Of a stretch of 64,000 nt of DNA, positions 36,985 through 45,517 are shown in pieces. The number at the start of each line of letters is the position of its first letter. Within the stretch, counting starts at the first letter, position 1. A program made the translations under genes and the position numbers. The stretch lies in the NCBI RefSeq assembly GCF_016623585.1, contig NZ_JAEHFY010000018.1, forward strand, positions 39,022 to 103,021. The letters are read 5' to 3'. This DNA is from Pedobacter segetis. GTDB taxonomy: Bacteria > Bacteroidota > Bacteroidia > Sphingobacteriales > Sphingobacteriaceae. The notes beneath the pieces are model-generated. The model did no database searches. It was not told the DNA's origin and was given only the letters and a program-made list of their open reading frames with translations.

Positions 36985-37803
36985 ATGAAATTAAAACACC
37001 TAATGTTAGCATCACTGACCTTTTTATTGGTCGGTAATCAAGCTTTTTCCCAATCAGAATCTCCTTATGAAACTAAATTTAAAAACGATGGCCCTGCCGT
37101 TGTTACAGGCTTGGGATTAAGTTATTTGGGATTAACTTTAATAAAGAATAAAGCGGCGCTAAGCCCTGCCGAAGTAGCTTCAAAAAACAAGGATGATGTT
37201 TTCTTTATAGATAGATTTTCTGCCGGAACTTTTAGGGATAAAGCAGATAAACAAAGTTATTATCCGTTTTACGGTTCGTTTGCCGTTGCACCCATCATTG
37301 CTTTGATAGATGGCAAACAACGCTCTCATTATGGGCAGGTTTCTGTGATGTTTATAGAAACAATGTCTGCGGCGGCAGCTTCATTTACCATTGCTGCGGG
37401 TTTGGTAAAAAGAAGTCGGCCTTTAGTTTATAACACTTCTTTGCCTTTAGGCGATAGGCAGGACAAAGATGCACAGCGTTCATTCTTTGCCGGGCATACC
37501 ACGGCAACAGCAGCCGCTACTTTTTTTGCAGCCAAAGTTTTTAATGATTTTAACCCCGATTCTAAACTGAAACCTTATGTATGGACAGCTGCCGCATTAG
37601 TTCCCGCTGTTGTTGGTTATCAAAGATTGAGAGCGGGAAAACATTTTTTAACCGATAATTTGTTGGGTTATGCCGTTGGTGCGGGATTTGGGATCTTAAT
37701 CCCAGAATTGCACAAAAAAACCAATAAATCAGGCCTATCTATTGCCCCAGTGATGGGTTTAAACTATCAGGGTTTAGGCATGACCTATCACATCACAAAA
37801 TAA
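36985..37803 (+). CDS. Secreted PAP2-type phosphatase
   Basis: 272 residues with a signal peptide (1-22, ending AFSQ). The three PAP2 motifs are recognisable: VKRSRPL, FFAGHTT (usually PSGH) and RLRAGKHFLTD, giving the Arg, His, Arg, His and Asp of the vanadium-peroxidase/phosphatase site. Hydrophobic segments between them suggest membrane contact. It probably removes phosphate from lipid or isoprenoid phosphates in the envelope, but class C acid phosphatase activity is possible. It stands alone. Confidence 0.87.
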   Translation: MKLKHLMLASLTFLLVGNQAFSQSESPYETKFKNDGPAVVTGLGLSYLGLTLIKNKAALSPAEVASKNKDDVFFIDRFSAGTFRDKADKQSYYPFYGSFAVAPIIALIDGKQRSHYGQVSVMFIETMSAAAASFTIAAGLVKRSRPLVYNTSLPLGDRQDKDAQRSFFAGHTTATAAATFFAAKVFNDFNPDSKLKPYVWTAAALVPAVVGYQRLRAGKHFLTDNLLGYAVGAGFGILIPELHKKTNKSGLSIAPVMGLNYQGLGMTYHITK

Positions 37804-37914
37804 CTGATAGCATTTTACCTTAAGTCTTAAACTAAATTATTTGCCTTAGGGCGATGTTTTAAATTCTATCATTTTAAGATAGATTTTTTGCTTTTAAGAC
37901 ATTATCTTTATTTT

Positions 37915-38427
37915 ATGATTCAATTCTCGGCCATCATTCATCAATTTGAGAAAATGGGAGAAAAAACTGGGTGGACTTATGTGGATATTCCAGCCGATGT
38001 TTCTCGGCAAATAAAAGAAAATTGTAAGGTAAGTTATAGGGTAAAAGGTAAAATCGATCATATTGAAATTGCCGGAACGGCTGTTTTACCTATGGGAGAA
38101 GGAAATTTTATCTTATCCTTAAAAAAGGAAATACAAAAGAAAATCGGTAAAAGAAAAGGGGCCATAGTATACCTGCAATTAGAAGAAGATAAAGATTTTA
38201 AGATAGAAATGCCAGAAGATCTAGAGTTTTGTTTAGATGATTGTGGAGGTGCAAGACAACAATTTTTATCGATGCCAAAATCACATCAGAATTATTATAT
38301 CAATTGGTTAAATAGTGCCAAAACAGAACCTACAAGGGTTAAAAGACTGGCACAAACTGTTGATGCTATGGCAAAAAAAATGAATTTTGGCGAAATGATG
38401 AGGTATCATAAACAGATAAGCAAGTGA
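37915..38427 (+). CDS. DUF1905/YdeI-type protein
   Basis: 170 residues from ATG 37915; a TTG nine codons upstream is unlikely. N-terminal DUF1905 beta-barrel (IQFSAIIHQFEKMGEKTGWTY, then LPMGEGNFILSLKKEIQKK and VYLQLEEDKDF) and C-terminal YdeI/OmpD-associated helices (RQQFLSMPKSHQNYYINWL, then SAKTEPTRVKRL). The YdeI domain is linked with antimicrobial-peptide and bacteriocin protection, but its chemistry is unknown. Its stop overlaps the GTG start of the Rieske gene (GTGA), so the two are translationally coupled. A second YdeI-type gene lies at 43.7 kb. Confidence 0.85.
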   Translation: MIQFSAIIHQFEKMGEKTGWTYVDIPADVSRQIKENCKVSYRVKGKIDHIEIAGTAVLPMGEGNFILSLKKEIQKKIGKRKGAIVYLQLEEDKDFKIEMPEDLEFCLDDCGGARQQFLSMPKSHQNYYINWLNSAKTEPTRVKRLAQTVDAMAKKMNFGEMMRYHKQISK

Positions 38428-38759
38428 TCAGATGGGTTGCAATAGAAAAGCATCAAATAAAAGATGTTGAGCTTCAGCTCATAACTGTTGAAGGCAAAAA
38501 GATATGCTTGGTAAAATATAACAGTGAATATTTTGCCACGGCCGCTAAATGCCCTCATGCTGGGGCAGATATTTCTCAAGGTTGGTGCGAAAATGGATTT
38601 CTGGTTTGCCCTTTCCATCGTTACAAATATAATTTAGAAACAGGAAGAGGAATTATTGGCCAGGGAGATTATATTGAGATATATCCAATCAAAGAATCCA
38701 AAGATCAATTATTAATAGGTGTAAAAGAAAATTGGTGGAAGCGGATTTTTGGTTCTTAA
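38424..38759 (+). CDS. Rieske-type [2Fe-2S] protein
   Basis: 111 residues from GTG 38424, the only start that fits the overlap with the YdeI gene. The Rieske ligands are Cys43 and His45 (CPHAGA) and Cys62 and His65 (CPFHRY), with a loop of the usual size. It is soluble, with no signal peptide, so it probably serves as a small electron carrier or as part of an oxidoreductase. It starts within the stop codon of the DUF1905/YdeI gene. Confidence 0.92.
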   Translation: MIRWVAIEKHQIKDVELQLITVEGKKICLVKYNSEYFATAAKCPHAGADISQGWCENGFLVCPFHRYKYNLETGRGIIGQGDYIEIYPIKESKDQLLIGVKENWWKRIFGS

Positions 38760-38786
38760 AAATATTTAAAAGGCATTAAGGTTTTT

Positions 38787-38867
38787 AGCGCTAACGATTG
38801 GAACGGCATCCTTTTTTGCGCTTTTCAGCAAAAAAAGATATAGTGGAAAGCGTGTTAAAGCGCCCTG
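38787..38867 (+). repeat. Structured interspersed repeat, copy C (most complete)
   Basis: Outer arms GCGCTAAC (38788-38795) and GTTAAAGCGC (38854-38863) are inverted to each other except for two extra A's. Inside are GATTGGAACGGCATCC, an inner inverted repeat TTTTTTGC/GCAAAAAA, and GATATAGTGGAAAGC. It lies after the Rieske gene in a 255-base gap that holds nothing else I recognise. Confidence 0.72.
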
Positions 38868-39014
38868 ATTATTTTAAAGAATAACACAAAAAATATTTTA
38901 AAGATTTTATTGAATAACCTAGATTAATTTGTTTTAAAAAAAGCTATCGAGCTATTCACTCCTACACCATAGGCATTACAAAATCACCGTTATCTGCTGC
39001 TCTACATTATAAAC

Positions 39015-40079
39015 CTAAACAGCAGGCTCTTGTTGGCTCAAACAGTGAAAACTTCCCAATCCCCAAATAATATCGGTAGAATCTATGCCAACAGTTTCCC
39101 TATCTGGAAAACATTTTGCAATAATATCTAACGCAATTTTATCTTTATCACAACGATAAGTTGGTACAATTACATGTGCGTTACTGATGTAAAAATTGGC
39201 ATAAGAAGCTGGTAAACGCGTACCTTCATAGATTACCGCATCTGGCATTGGCAACTCTATGATATTTAGAGGTTCGCCATTAAGTAAGCGCATTGCTTTT
39301 AATTCTTTTAAATTGGTTTGCAACAATTGGTAATTATCATCCTCGGGGTTTTCTTCTACAACTGTTAAAACCGTGTTGTGGTTCACAAATCTAACGGTAT
39401 CATCAATATGCCCATCGGTATCATCACCAACAATACCATCGCTAACCCAAAGTACTTGCTGCTGTCCGTAATAATTTTTAAGATAATCTTCAATTTGTGC
39501 TTGGTTTAGATGAGGGTTTCTGTTCTTATTTAACAAGCAGCTCTTAGAAGTCAGGATAGTGCCGGCACCATTAAATTCTACTGATCCACCTTCCATAATT
39601 ATCTCTGGGTAATAAACCGGCAGATTAAAATATTGGCCAATTTTGGTTGGGATAACATCATCCAGATCAAATGGAGGGTATTTGCCGCCCCAAGCGTTAA
39701 AACCCCAATCAATTATAATTTTAGCTTGTTCTGCATTTTCATTGATCAAAAACGCAGGGCCGTGATCACGGCACCAAGCATCATTTGTAGGGTTAAAATA
39801 AAACTCAATTTTTGATAAATCTGCCCCGGCTGCTTTAATATGTTTTAAAGCAAAATCTTTCATTTCTTGGTTACGCACATTTATCCTAACCTTTTCTGAA
39901 AGAGCCAAATATTTGATGAACTCGGCATATTTTGGATAAATCGCATCTATTTTACCGGGCCAACTTTCTTCTTTATGGGGCCAAGAAAGCCAAGTGGCTT
40001 CATGTTTTGCCCATTCTGGCGGGAAGGAATAGTCTTTTGGAAGAGCAGAGTTATTAATAGTCGATGGTCGATAGTCCAT
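39015..40079 (-). CDS. aguA: Agmatine deiminase
   Basis: 354 residues of the peptidyl-arginine-deiminase-like family. It converts agmatine to N-carbamoylputrescine, the step before AguB in putrescine synthesis. Landmarks are the core start FPPEWAKHEATWLSWPHKE, the WCRDHGP segment with Asp and His, EGGSVEFNGAG, DGHIDDTVRF and the C-terminal catalytic Cys in FHCLSQQEP. The first 18 or so residues (MDYRPSTINNSALPKDYS) arise from an inserted mini-repeat that also supplies the start codon. No other start is available close to the core, so the N terminus is unusual but seems real. Confidence 0.93.
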   Translation of the reverse strand: MDYRPSTINNSALPKDYSFPPEWAKHEATWLSWPHKEESWPGKIDAIYPKYAEFIKYLALSEKVRINVRNQEMKDFALKHIKAAGADLSKIEFYFNPTNDAWCRDHGPAFLINENAEQAKIIIDWGFNAWGGKYPPFDLDDVIPTKIGQYFNLPVYYPEIIMEGGSVEFNGAGTILTSKSCLLNKNRNPHLNQAQIEDYLKNYYGQQQVLWVSDGIVGDDTDGHIDDTVRFVNHNTVLTVVEENPEDDNYQLLQTNLKELKAMRLLNGEPLNIIELPMPDAVIYEGTRLPASYANFYISNAHVIVPTYRCDKDKIALDIIAKCFPDRETVGIDSTDIIWGLGSFHCLSQQEPAV

Positions 40080-40082
40080 AGT
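40064..40082. repeat. Inverted repeat flanking the S23 gene, aguA side
   Basis: ATGGTCGATAGTCCATAGT matches the reverse complement of 40541-40559 at 16 of 19 bases. It covers the aguA start codon. Confidence 0.6.
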
Positions 40083-40109
40083 TAGAGCTTATTACTTATA
40101 GTTTTTTTA

Positions 40110-40463
40110 TTACAAAGTTTTTCTGAGAGCAGTTATCTTTTTCGACAGCATTTCGATATCATCATATAGTTCTCTAAAAATTTTGGCTGTGATATAATCT
40201 CTTCTTCTGGTTAATAATATAAAAGAAATCACTTCAATTCCAGACCTTAAAGAATAGCTTAGAAAATTTTTAAAAACAGGATTTGTTTGGCCAGTACAAC
40301 CTTCAGCTATATTTAATACTATTGAATCAGCTGCCTTTTTTATTTGAGAGGTAAGTATGAACATTTCATCTTTTGGGAAATAATTTTTCGTTACTTTAAG
40401 AATTTTATCATTTAGATCCATTACATCATGCCAAATTCTCAAACTTTCAAAGTTAAATGCCAT
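40110..40463 (-). CDS. S23-type four-helix-bundle protein
   Basis: 117 residues of the family called S23 ribosomal or 'four helix bundle' protein, first known from intervening sequences in 23S rRNA genes. The pattern SLRIWHDVMDLNDKILK, TSQIKKAADSIVLNIAEGC and FKNFLSYSLRSGIEVIS is typical. Its role is unknown. It lies between aguB and aguA, genes of one pathway, in the same direction, and is bounded by imperfect inverted repeats, as if a small cassette had been inserted. Confidence 0.92.
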   Translation of the reverse strand: MAFNFESLRIWHDVMDLNDKILKVTKNYFPKDEMFILTSQIKKAADSIVLNIAEGCTGQTNPVFKNFLSYSLRSGIEVISFILLTRRRDYITAKIFRELYDDIEMLSKKITALRKTL

Positions 40464-40540
40464 CTTAATAATTTAATTTAAAACATTTGAAATTAATTAT
40501 TTAACATACCATATTATACGATAAAAAATCACGCAAATAA

Positions 40541-40559
40541 ACCATAGACTATCGTCCAT
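40541..40559. repeat. Inverted repeat flanking the S23 gene, aguB side
   Basis: ACCATAGACTATCGTCCAT, reverse complement of the copy at 40064 with three mismatches, just beyond the aguB stop. Confidence 0.6.
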
Positions 40560-40562
40560 GAA

Positions 40563-41435
40563 CTAATCCCCATCAATTAATCTATTAACAATAGGCTGAT
40601 AAGAATCTATCCTTCTATCCCTTAAAAAAGGCCAATGAACGCGATAGCTATCAGATTTTGCCAAATCAACTTCCTCAACATGAACCTCTTCATTATCAAC
40701 AGAACCCTTGTACAGTAATTTCCCGAAAGGATTTGAAATAAAAGAGCCACCCCAAAACTTAACACCGGCCTCTTCTCCTACCCTATTTACGCCAACAACA
40801 TGAACCCCGTTGGCAATAGCGTGAGAACTTTGAATGGTTTGCCAGGCATTATGTTGTTCTTCGTTTGTAGGCAAGTCTTGCGTGGTTGCCCAACCAATTG
40901 CCGTTGGATAAAAAAGTATCTCTGCACCCATTAATGAAGTTATTCTGGCAGCTTCTGGATACCATTGGTCCCAACAGATCAATACGCCAATGGTGGCAAA
41001 TTTAGTTTTGAAAACCTTGTAACCCATATCGCCTGGCGTAAAGTAAAATTTCTCGTAAAAACCCGGATCATCAGGGATGTGCATTTTGCGGTATTTCCCT
41101 AAGTAAGAACCATCAGCATCTAAAACCGCCGTGGTATTATGGTAAACTCCCTGTGCCCTTTTCTCAAATAACGAAGCAATAATCACAACCCCAAGTTGGC
41201 CAGCAAGTTTCTGCAAAACATCGGTTGATGGCCCGGGGATCGCTTCTGCCAAATCGAAATTATCGTAATCTTCTACATCACAAAAATATAAAGAGGTAAA
41301 CAATTCTTGAAGGCAAACTATTTGAGCGCCCTTTGCCGCAGCTTCTTTTATTTTTGTAACCGCTTTACTTAAATTTTCTTGTTTATTATTGGTACAAGTC
41401 ATCTGTACCAAGCCTAAATTTACTTTTTTGCTCAT
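40563..41435 (-). CDS. aguB: N-carbamoylputrescine amidase
   Basis: 290 residues from ATG 41435, the family's length; a TTG eight codons upstream is less likely. It is a nitrilase-superfamily enzyme that turns N-carbamoylputrescine into putrescine, CO2 and ammonia. The Glu-Lys-Cys triad is seen in QELFTS, YRKMHIPDD and LICWDQWYPEAA. It pairs with aguA downstream, with an S23 gene in between. The three probably share a transcript. Confidence 0.94.
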   Translation of the reverse strand: MSKKVNLGLVQMTCTNNKQENLSKAVTKIKEAAAKGAQIVCLQELFTSLYFCDVEDYDNFDLAEAIPGPSTDVLQKLAGQLGVVIIASLFEKRAQGVYHNTTAVLDADGSYLGKYRKMHIPDDPGFYEKFYFTPGDMGYKVFKTKFATIGVLICWDQWYPEAARITSLMGAEILFYPTAIGWATTQDLPTNEEQHNAWQTIQSSHAIANGVHVVGVNRVGEEAGVKFWGGSFISNPFGKLLYKGSVDNEEVHVEEVDLAKSDSYRVHWPFLRDRRIDSYQPIVNRLIDGD

Positions 41436-41675
41436 AATTTTCACTTTATGCTGCTGCAAAAATAAGGATTCGGATGGGAATTAGTTTTAGAAGTTCAATT
41501 ATCAATTATTTAGTTTGATCAGATAGATAGAAAACATCAATAAAAAAACAAGTTAAATATAATTGGTATGCCGATACGATAGCAGTTTTTAAAACTATTG
41601 AGGGTATAAACTTCCCAAAAAAAGTTGAAATGAGATTTTTTTTAAAGCAACCAAAAAATAACCCAACAACATTTC

Positions 41676-43520
41676 TTAAGCTACTTTAACATCATTTAAA
41701 ATTTCTTTTAAATTAGAGCCCGCCATCAATAATTCTTGGGTAATATTTTTGGTGTATTCTGTTATTTCTGCTTTAAAATCTTTTACAGAAGCACCTGTTC
41801 TAATTTCTTCTAAACGTTTTTCCCATTGCCCCGTTAGTTCTGCATGCGCAATTTTTTTATCTTTAACCACCTCATAAACCCCCAATCCTTTAACAGACGG
41901 AACCAAGTTTTTCTTTTCACGGGTAATATATTCACGCTTGATCAGCGTTTCTATAATTGCAGCCCTAGTTGCGGGAGTTCCCAAACCGCTTTCTTTCATG
42001 GCGTACCTTAACTCCTCATCCTCAATATCTTTACCGCAGGTTTCTAAAGCTTTTAGTAAGGTTGCTTCGTTGTATAAAGGCTTGGGTTTTGTTTGTTTCT
42101 TTAGGATTGCTTTATTGGTAATATCCAGATTTTCCCCTTTTGTTACTTTTGGCAACATGGCGTTATCCTCATCTTTTTTCTCCTCATCATTATCGTTAAA
42201 AACAGAACGCCAGCCAGCAGATTGTACCACAGTTCCGTTGGCAACAAAATCTATACCTGAAGTAACGATGATTTTTGTGGTCTCTTTTAAACAGTCTTTA
42301 TGGAAAGCTTCTATCATCCTTCCAACAACCATATCATAAACGGCTTGCCTGTCAGAAGATAGCTGTCTCGCATTTTCTCCGGTTGGCAAAACAGCATGGT
42401 GATCGGTTACTTTTTTGGCATTAACACTTCTTTTATTAAGCTTAAAGCCGAGCAATTCTTGGGCTTGCTTCCCAAAAAGCGGATGATCGGTAAATTTCGA
42501 GATCAAACCAGGAACGGTAGTAAAAACATCATCAGCAATAAAACGGCTACCTGTTCGTGGGTAAGTAATCAATTTACTTTCGTATAAATTTTGGAGAATG
42601 CCCAAAGTTTGGTCGGCCGTGTAGCCTTTCTTTTTGTTTGCTTCTTGTTGTAAACTGCTTAAATCATGCAGCAATGGGGGTGGTTCTTTCTTTGCTTTTG
42701 CCTCCACGTCTTTAATGTACCCACCTTTTTGGTGGCCTGCTGCCAAATCCAAAACTTTTTCTAAAACGGCCTCTGCTTTTTCCTTTTCATCAAAATTGAC
42801 AGTAGAAATTGCCCTAAAAAACTGTTCTCCTTTTTTTAATTGAATGGCTACCTGAAAATAGATTTGAGGCACAAAATTTTTGGTTTCTAAAAACCGCTGA
42901 CAAATCATGGCCAAGGTAGGCGTTTGTACCCTTCCTAAAGAAAGAACCGCTTTATTGCCTGCAGAAATACTTAGGGCCTGTGTGGCATTCATGCCAACCA
43001 ACCAATCAGACTCTGATCTACAATGTGCAGAATTAAATAAAGTGTCATATTCTATCCCTGGCTTTAGGTTGCGAAAACCGTTTTTTATAGCTTCATCTGT
43101 TTGGGATGAGATCCATAACCTGCGAAATGGTTTTTTACATTTTAGGTAGTAATAGATGTACCTAAAAATCAACTCTCCCTCTCTACCTGCATCGGTGGCA
43201 ACAATTATTTCTGTACACTCATCAAAAAGAGATTTAATAACAGCCAATTGCTTTTTTACGGCAGGATCATCAACCATCCCTTCTTTAGTTTTTACCTTTC
43301 TTATTGCAAGCTTAAACTTAAGGGGCAACATGGGTAAGTTTTGAACTCGCCAACCATAATAGCCATACTCTTGCGGTGGGGCAAGCTGTAATAAATGGCC
43401 AAAAGCCCAAGTAAATGAATAGCCTTTACCTTCTATATAACCGGCTTTTTTTTGATTTGCACCAAATACTTTTGCTAACTCACGGGCTACTGAAGGTTTT
43501 TCTGCGATAACAACTTTCAT
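41676..43520 (-). CDS. topB: DNA topoisomerase III
   Basis: 614 residues from ATG 43520, which starts the TOPRIM domain as in the family (KVVIAEKPSVARELAKVFG); an upstream TTG would add nine. It relaxes and decatenates DNA by cutting one strand. The TOPRIM acidic residues are in ATDAGREGELIFRYI, and the catalytic Tyr is in YESKLITYPRTGSR. Later parts (ELTGQWEKRLEEI) are typical of TopB. No C-terminal zinc finger is present. Divergent from the DUF1801 gene; 240 bases of A/T-rich sequence follow before aguB. Confidence 0.95.
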   Translation of the reverse strand: MKVVIAEKPSVARELAKVFGANQKKAGYIEGKGYSFTWAFGHLLQLAPPQEYGYYGWRVQNLPMLPLKFKLAIRKVKTKEGMVDDPAVKKQLAVIKSLFDECTEIIVATDAGREGELIFRYIYYYLKCKKPFRRLWISSQTDEAIKNGFRNLKPGIEYDTLFNSAHCRSESDWLVGMNATQALSISAGNKAVLSLGRVQTPTLAMICQRFLETKNFVPQIYFQVAIQLKKGEQFFRAISTVNFDEKEKAEAVLEKVLDLAAGHQKGGYIKDVEAKAKKEPPPLLHDLSSLQQEANKKKGYTADQTLGILQNLYESKLITYPRTGSRFIADDVFTTVPGLISKFTDHPLFGKQAQELLGFKLNKRSVNAKKVTDHHAVLPTGENARQLSSDRQAVYDMVVGRMIEAFHKDCLKETTKIIVTSGIDFVANGTVVQSAGWRSVFNDNDEEKKDEDNAMLPKVTKGENLDITNKAILKKQTKPKPLYNEATLLKALETCGKDIEDEELRYAMKESGLGTPATRAAIIETLIKREYITREKKNLVPSVKGLGVYEVVKDKKIAHAELTGQWEKRLEEIRTGASVKDFKAEITEYTKNITQELLMAGSNLKEILNDVKVA

Positions 43521-43707
43521 TAATCTGCTTTTGTTTGATCTTTGCAAAATAATACAATTTGTTTGATGATGGCTGATTTGTGGATAATGATACCTGCAGA
43601 TTTTAGATCTGAAAAAACCATTTGTACAATTACAAATAGAAAAATTAGGGTTGTATGATTAATTTAGAATTGTATTAAGCCGTATTTTTTTCTATAATTG
43701 ATTAATT

Positions 43708-44346
43708 ATGAACCCAAAAGTTGAAACTTTTTTTGAAGATCTAAAACATTGGCGACCAGAGCTCAGTAAGCTAAGGGAAATTATACTCGGTTGTAATTTA
43801 AACGAAGAGTTTAAATGGATGCACCCATGTTATACCTTCCAAAATGCTAATGTGGTTTTAATTCATGGTTTTAAAGAGTATTGTGCCATTATGTTTTTTA
43901 AAGGTGCATTGCTTAAAGACGATGAAAACATATTGATACAACAAACAGAAAATGTACAATCTGGCAGGCAGATAAGATTTACATCATTGCAACAAATTAT
44001 TGAAAAACAAGATATTTTAATGTCGTACATTTTTGAGGCCGTTGAGGTAGAAAAAGCGGGTTTAAAAGTAAAGTTAAAAAAAACAGAGGATTTTAAAATC
44101 TCGAAAGAACTTGAAACTAAATTTAATGATAACCCCGATTTAAAAAAGGCATTTGAAGCTTTAAGCCCGGGCAGGCAGAAAGCCTATCTGCTTTATTTTT
44201 CTTCTGCCAAACAATCTGCTACACGTGAAAGCAGAATAGAAAATTATGAGAAAAGAATATTAAACGGCAAAGGATTAAATGATTGTGTTTGCGGGTTATC
44301 AAAAAAATTCCCAAGTTGCGATGGTTCGCATAAAAACTTAAAATAG
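43708..44346 (+). CDS. DUF1801/YdeI protein with C-terminal CDGSH-type iron-sulfur motif
   Basis: 212 residues. N-terminal DUF1801 (about 1-115, with FKWMHPCYTF, IMFFKGALLKD and SGRQIRFTSL), YdeI/OmpD-associated helices (about 140-185, with ALSPGRQKAYLLYFSSAKQ) and a short tail that matches the CDGSH motif exactly: Cys193, Cys195, Cys204 and His208 in CVCGLSKKFPSCDGSH, C-x-C-x2-S-x3-P-x-C-D-G-S-H, with SKKFP as in mitoNEET. This predicts a [2Fe-2S] cluster bound by three Cys and one His. The function is unknown. No partner gene is close. Confidence 0.88.
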   Translation: MNPKVETFFEDLKHWRPELSKLREIILGCNLNEEFKWMHPCYTFQNANVVLIHGFKEYCAIMFFKGALLKDDENILIQQTENVQSGRQIRFTSLQQIIEKQDILMSYIFEAVEVEKAGLKVKLKKTEDFKISKELETKFNDNPDLKKAFEALSPGRQKAYLLYFSSAKQSATRESRIENYEKRILNGKGLNDCVCGLSKKFPSCDGSHKNLK

Positions 44347-44467
44347 TTAAAAGCGCAAGATTTAAGCAAATTAATCATCCTTTAAAACTATTTAATCTCC
44401 TATCTTGATCCTTGTTTTTTTACCCTAACTTCTTTAATCCTGCATATTAATTCTTACCTCTCTAGTC

Positions 44468-45517
44468 TTATTTACCGTAATACTGTTTCATTATTTGTTG
44501 GGCAGGTTTGTTTTGTGGTGTCCAATCGTGGTTATTTATTGGGTCTATCCTTCTAAAATAAGCATACCATTTCCAAGCAAAACCTCCTGCAAACCATTTT
44601 TCGCTCCATAAACTCCTAAAAAAAGCACTATAGGCATTTGCTTGGGCTTGGTTGTTTATTGGGCGATCTTGATATTCCATTTCCCAACTTCTCCACGCCG
44701 CTTGATCCATACTCCTGTAGCCATACTCTGTAAATAAGATCTGTCTGTTTTGTTGGGTGCTGTATAATTTCAAATCATGTTTTATAGGCTCCCAAGCTTT
44801 TACCAGATCTTCTGTTTTTGGTGTAACCGCATCAGAAAGCGGGAAATAGCCACTTATACCTATAAAATCTAAATCTTTCCAAAAAAGAACATCTTTATAA
44901 TCATCCCAATTGGCGCAATAAGTTAATTTTCCTTTATAAATTTTTCTAATATCACCGATCAATTTTACCCAATAAGAAGGATGTTTTTTAACCACGCTCT
45001 TAAACTCTGTACCAATACAGAATATTTCTACATTCTCTTTTGCTGCTATTTTTACAAAAGTGATGATGTAGCTCTCATAGTCAGATTCCCAGGTTTTCCA
45101 ATCTTCTTCAGAATTTAGGTCATAATCCCCTATCCAACCACCTTGGGTCCAAACTTGTGGTTTAATCATTACCATTAAACCCGCAGCGTGGGCTTGTTTT
45201 ATATTTTTTGTAACACCTTCTTCTGTTTCTCCCCAATACTGTCTTCCGTTACCAAAATAAACTTTTGGTTGGTTTGGCCTTACATAAGCATAAGGGATCA
45301 AGGCAACATAATTTGCATTTATATTCTGCAGATCGCCTGTCCATGCGCTATCAATTGGTGTGGCACTTGCGGTAAAATTTACGCCGCCGATCTTAGAAGA
45401 AAGTGGATGGTAGTTTTGATCTATTGCAACGTTGTTTCTTTTTTGAGAATCGGCACTATTGCAAGCGAAAAGAAATATTAAACCCGTTATTAAATATTTA
45501 ATGTTTCCAATAAGCAT
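44468..45517 (-). CDS. GH113-like glycoside hydrolase lipoprotein
   Basis: 349 residues with lipobox FLFAC (Cys near residue 19). The (beta/alpha)8 barrel resembles family GH113 beta-mannanases: KPQVWTQGGWIGDY, acid/base Glu in IGTEFKSV, nucleophile Glu in FTEYGYRS, then FAWKWY. It would cut a mannan-like glycan at the cell surface, but members of this group act on other glycans too. Its start overlaps the end of the upstream lipoprotein gene by 20 bases, so the two are made together. Confidence 0.82.
   Translation of the reverse strand: MLIGNIKYLITGLIFLFACNSADSQKRNNVAIDQNYHPLSSKIGGVNFTASATPIDSAWTGDLQNINANYVALIPYAYVRPNQPKVYFGNGRQYWGETEEGVTKNIKQAHAAGLMVMIKPQVWTQGGWIGDYDLNSEEDWKTWESDYESYIITFVKIAAKENVEIFCIGTEFKSVVKKHPSYWVKLIGDIRKIYKGKLTYCANWDDYKDVLFWKDLDFIGISGYFPLSDAVTPKTEDLVKAWEPIKHDLKLYSTQQNRQILFTEYGYRSMDQAAWRSWEMEYQDRPINNQAQANAYSAFFRSLWSEKWFAGGFAWKWYAYFRRIDPINNHDWTPQNKPAQQIMKQYYGK

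Noticed and set aside
40110..40463. Taking the S23 gene as evidence for a nearby 23S rRNA gene
   Set aside because: No rRNA sequence surrounds it; it lies between two polyamine genes.
41938..42339. A 133-codon frame on the plus strand inside topB
   Set aside because: Antisense shadow of topB, which is intact.
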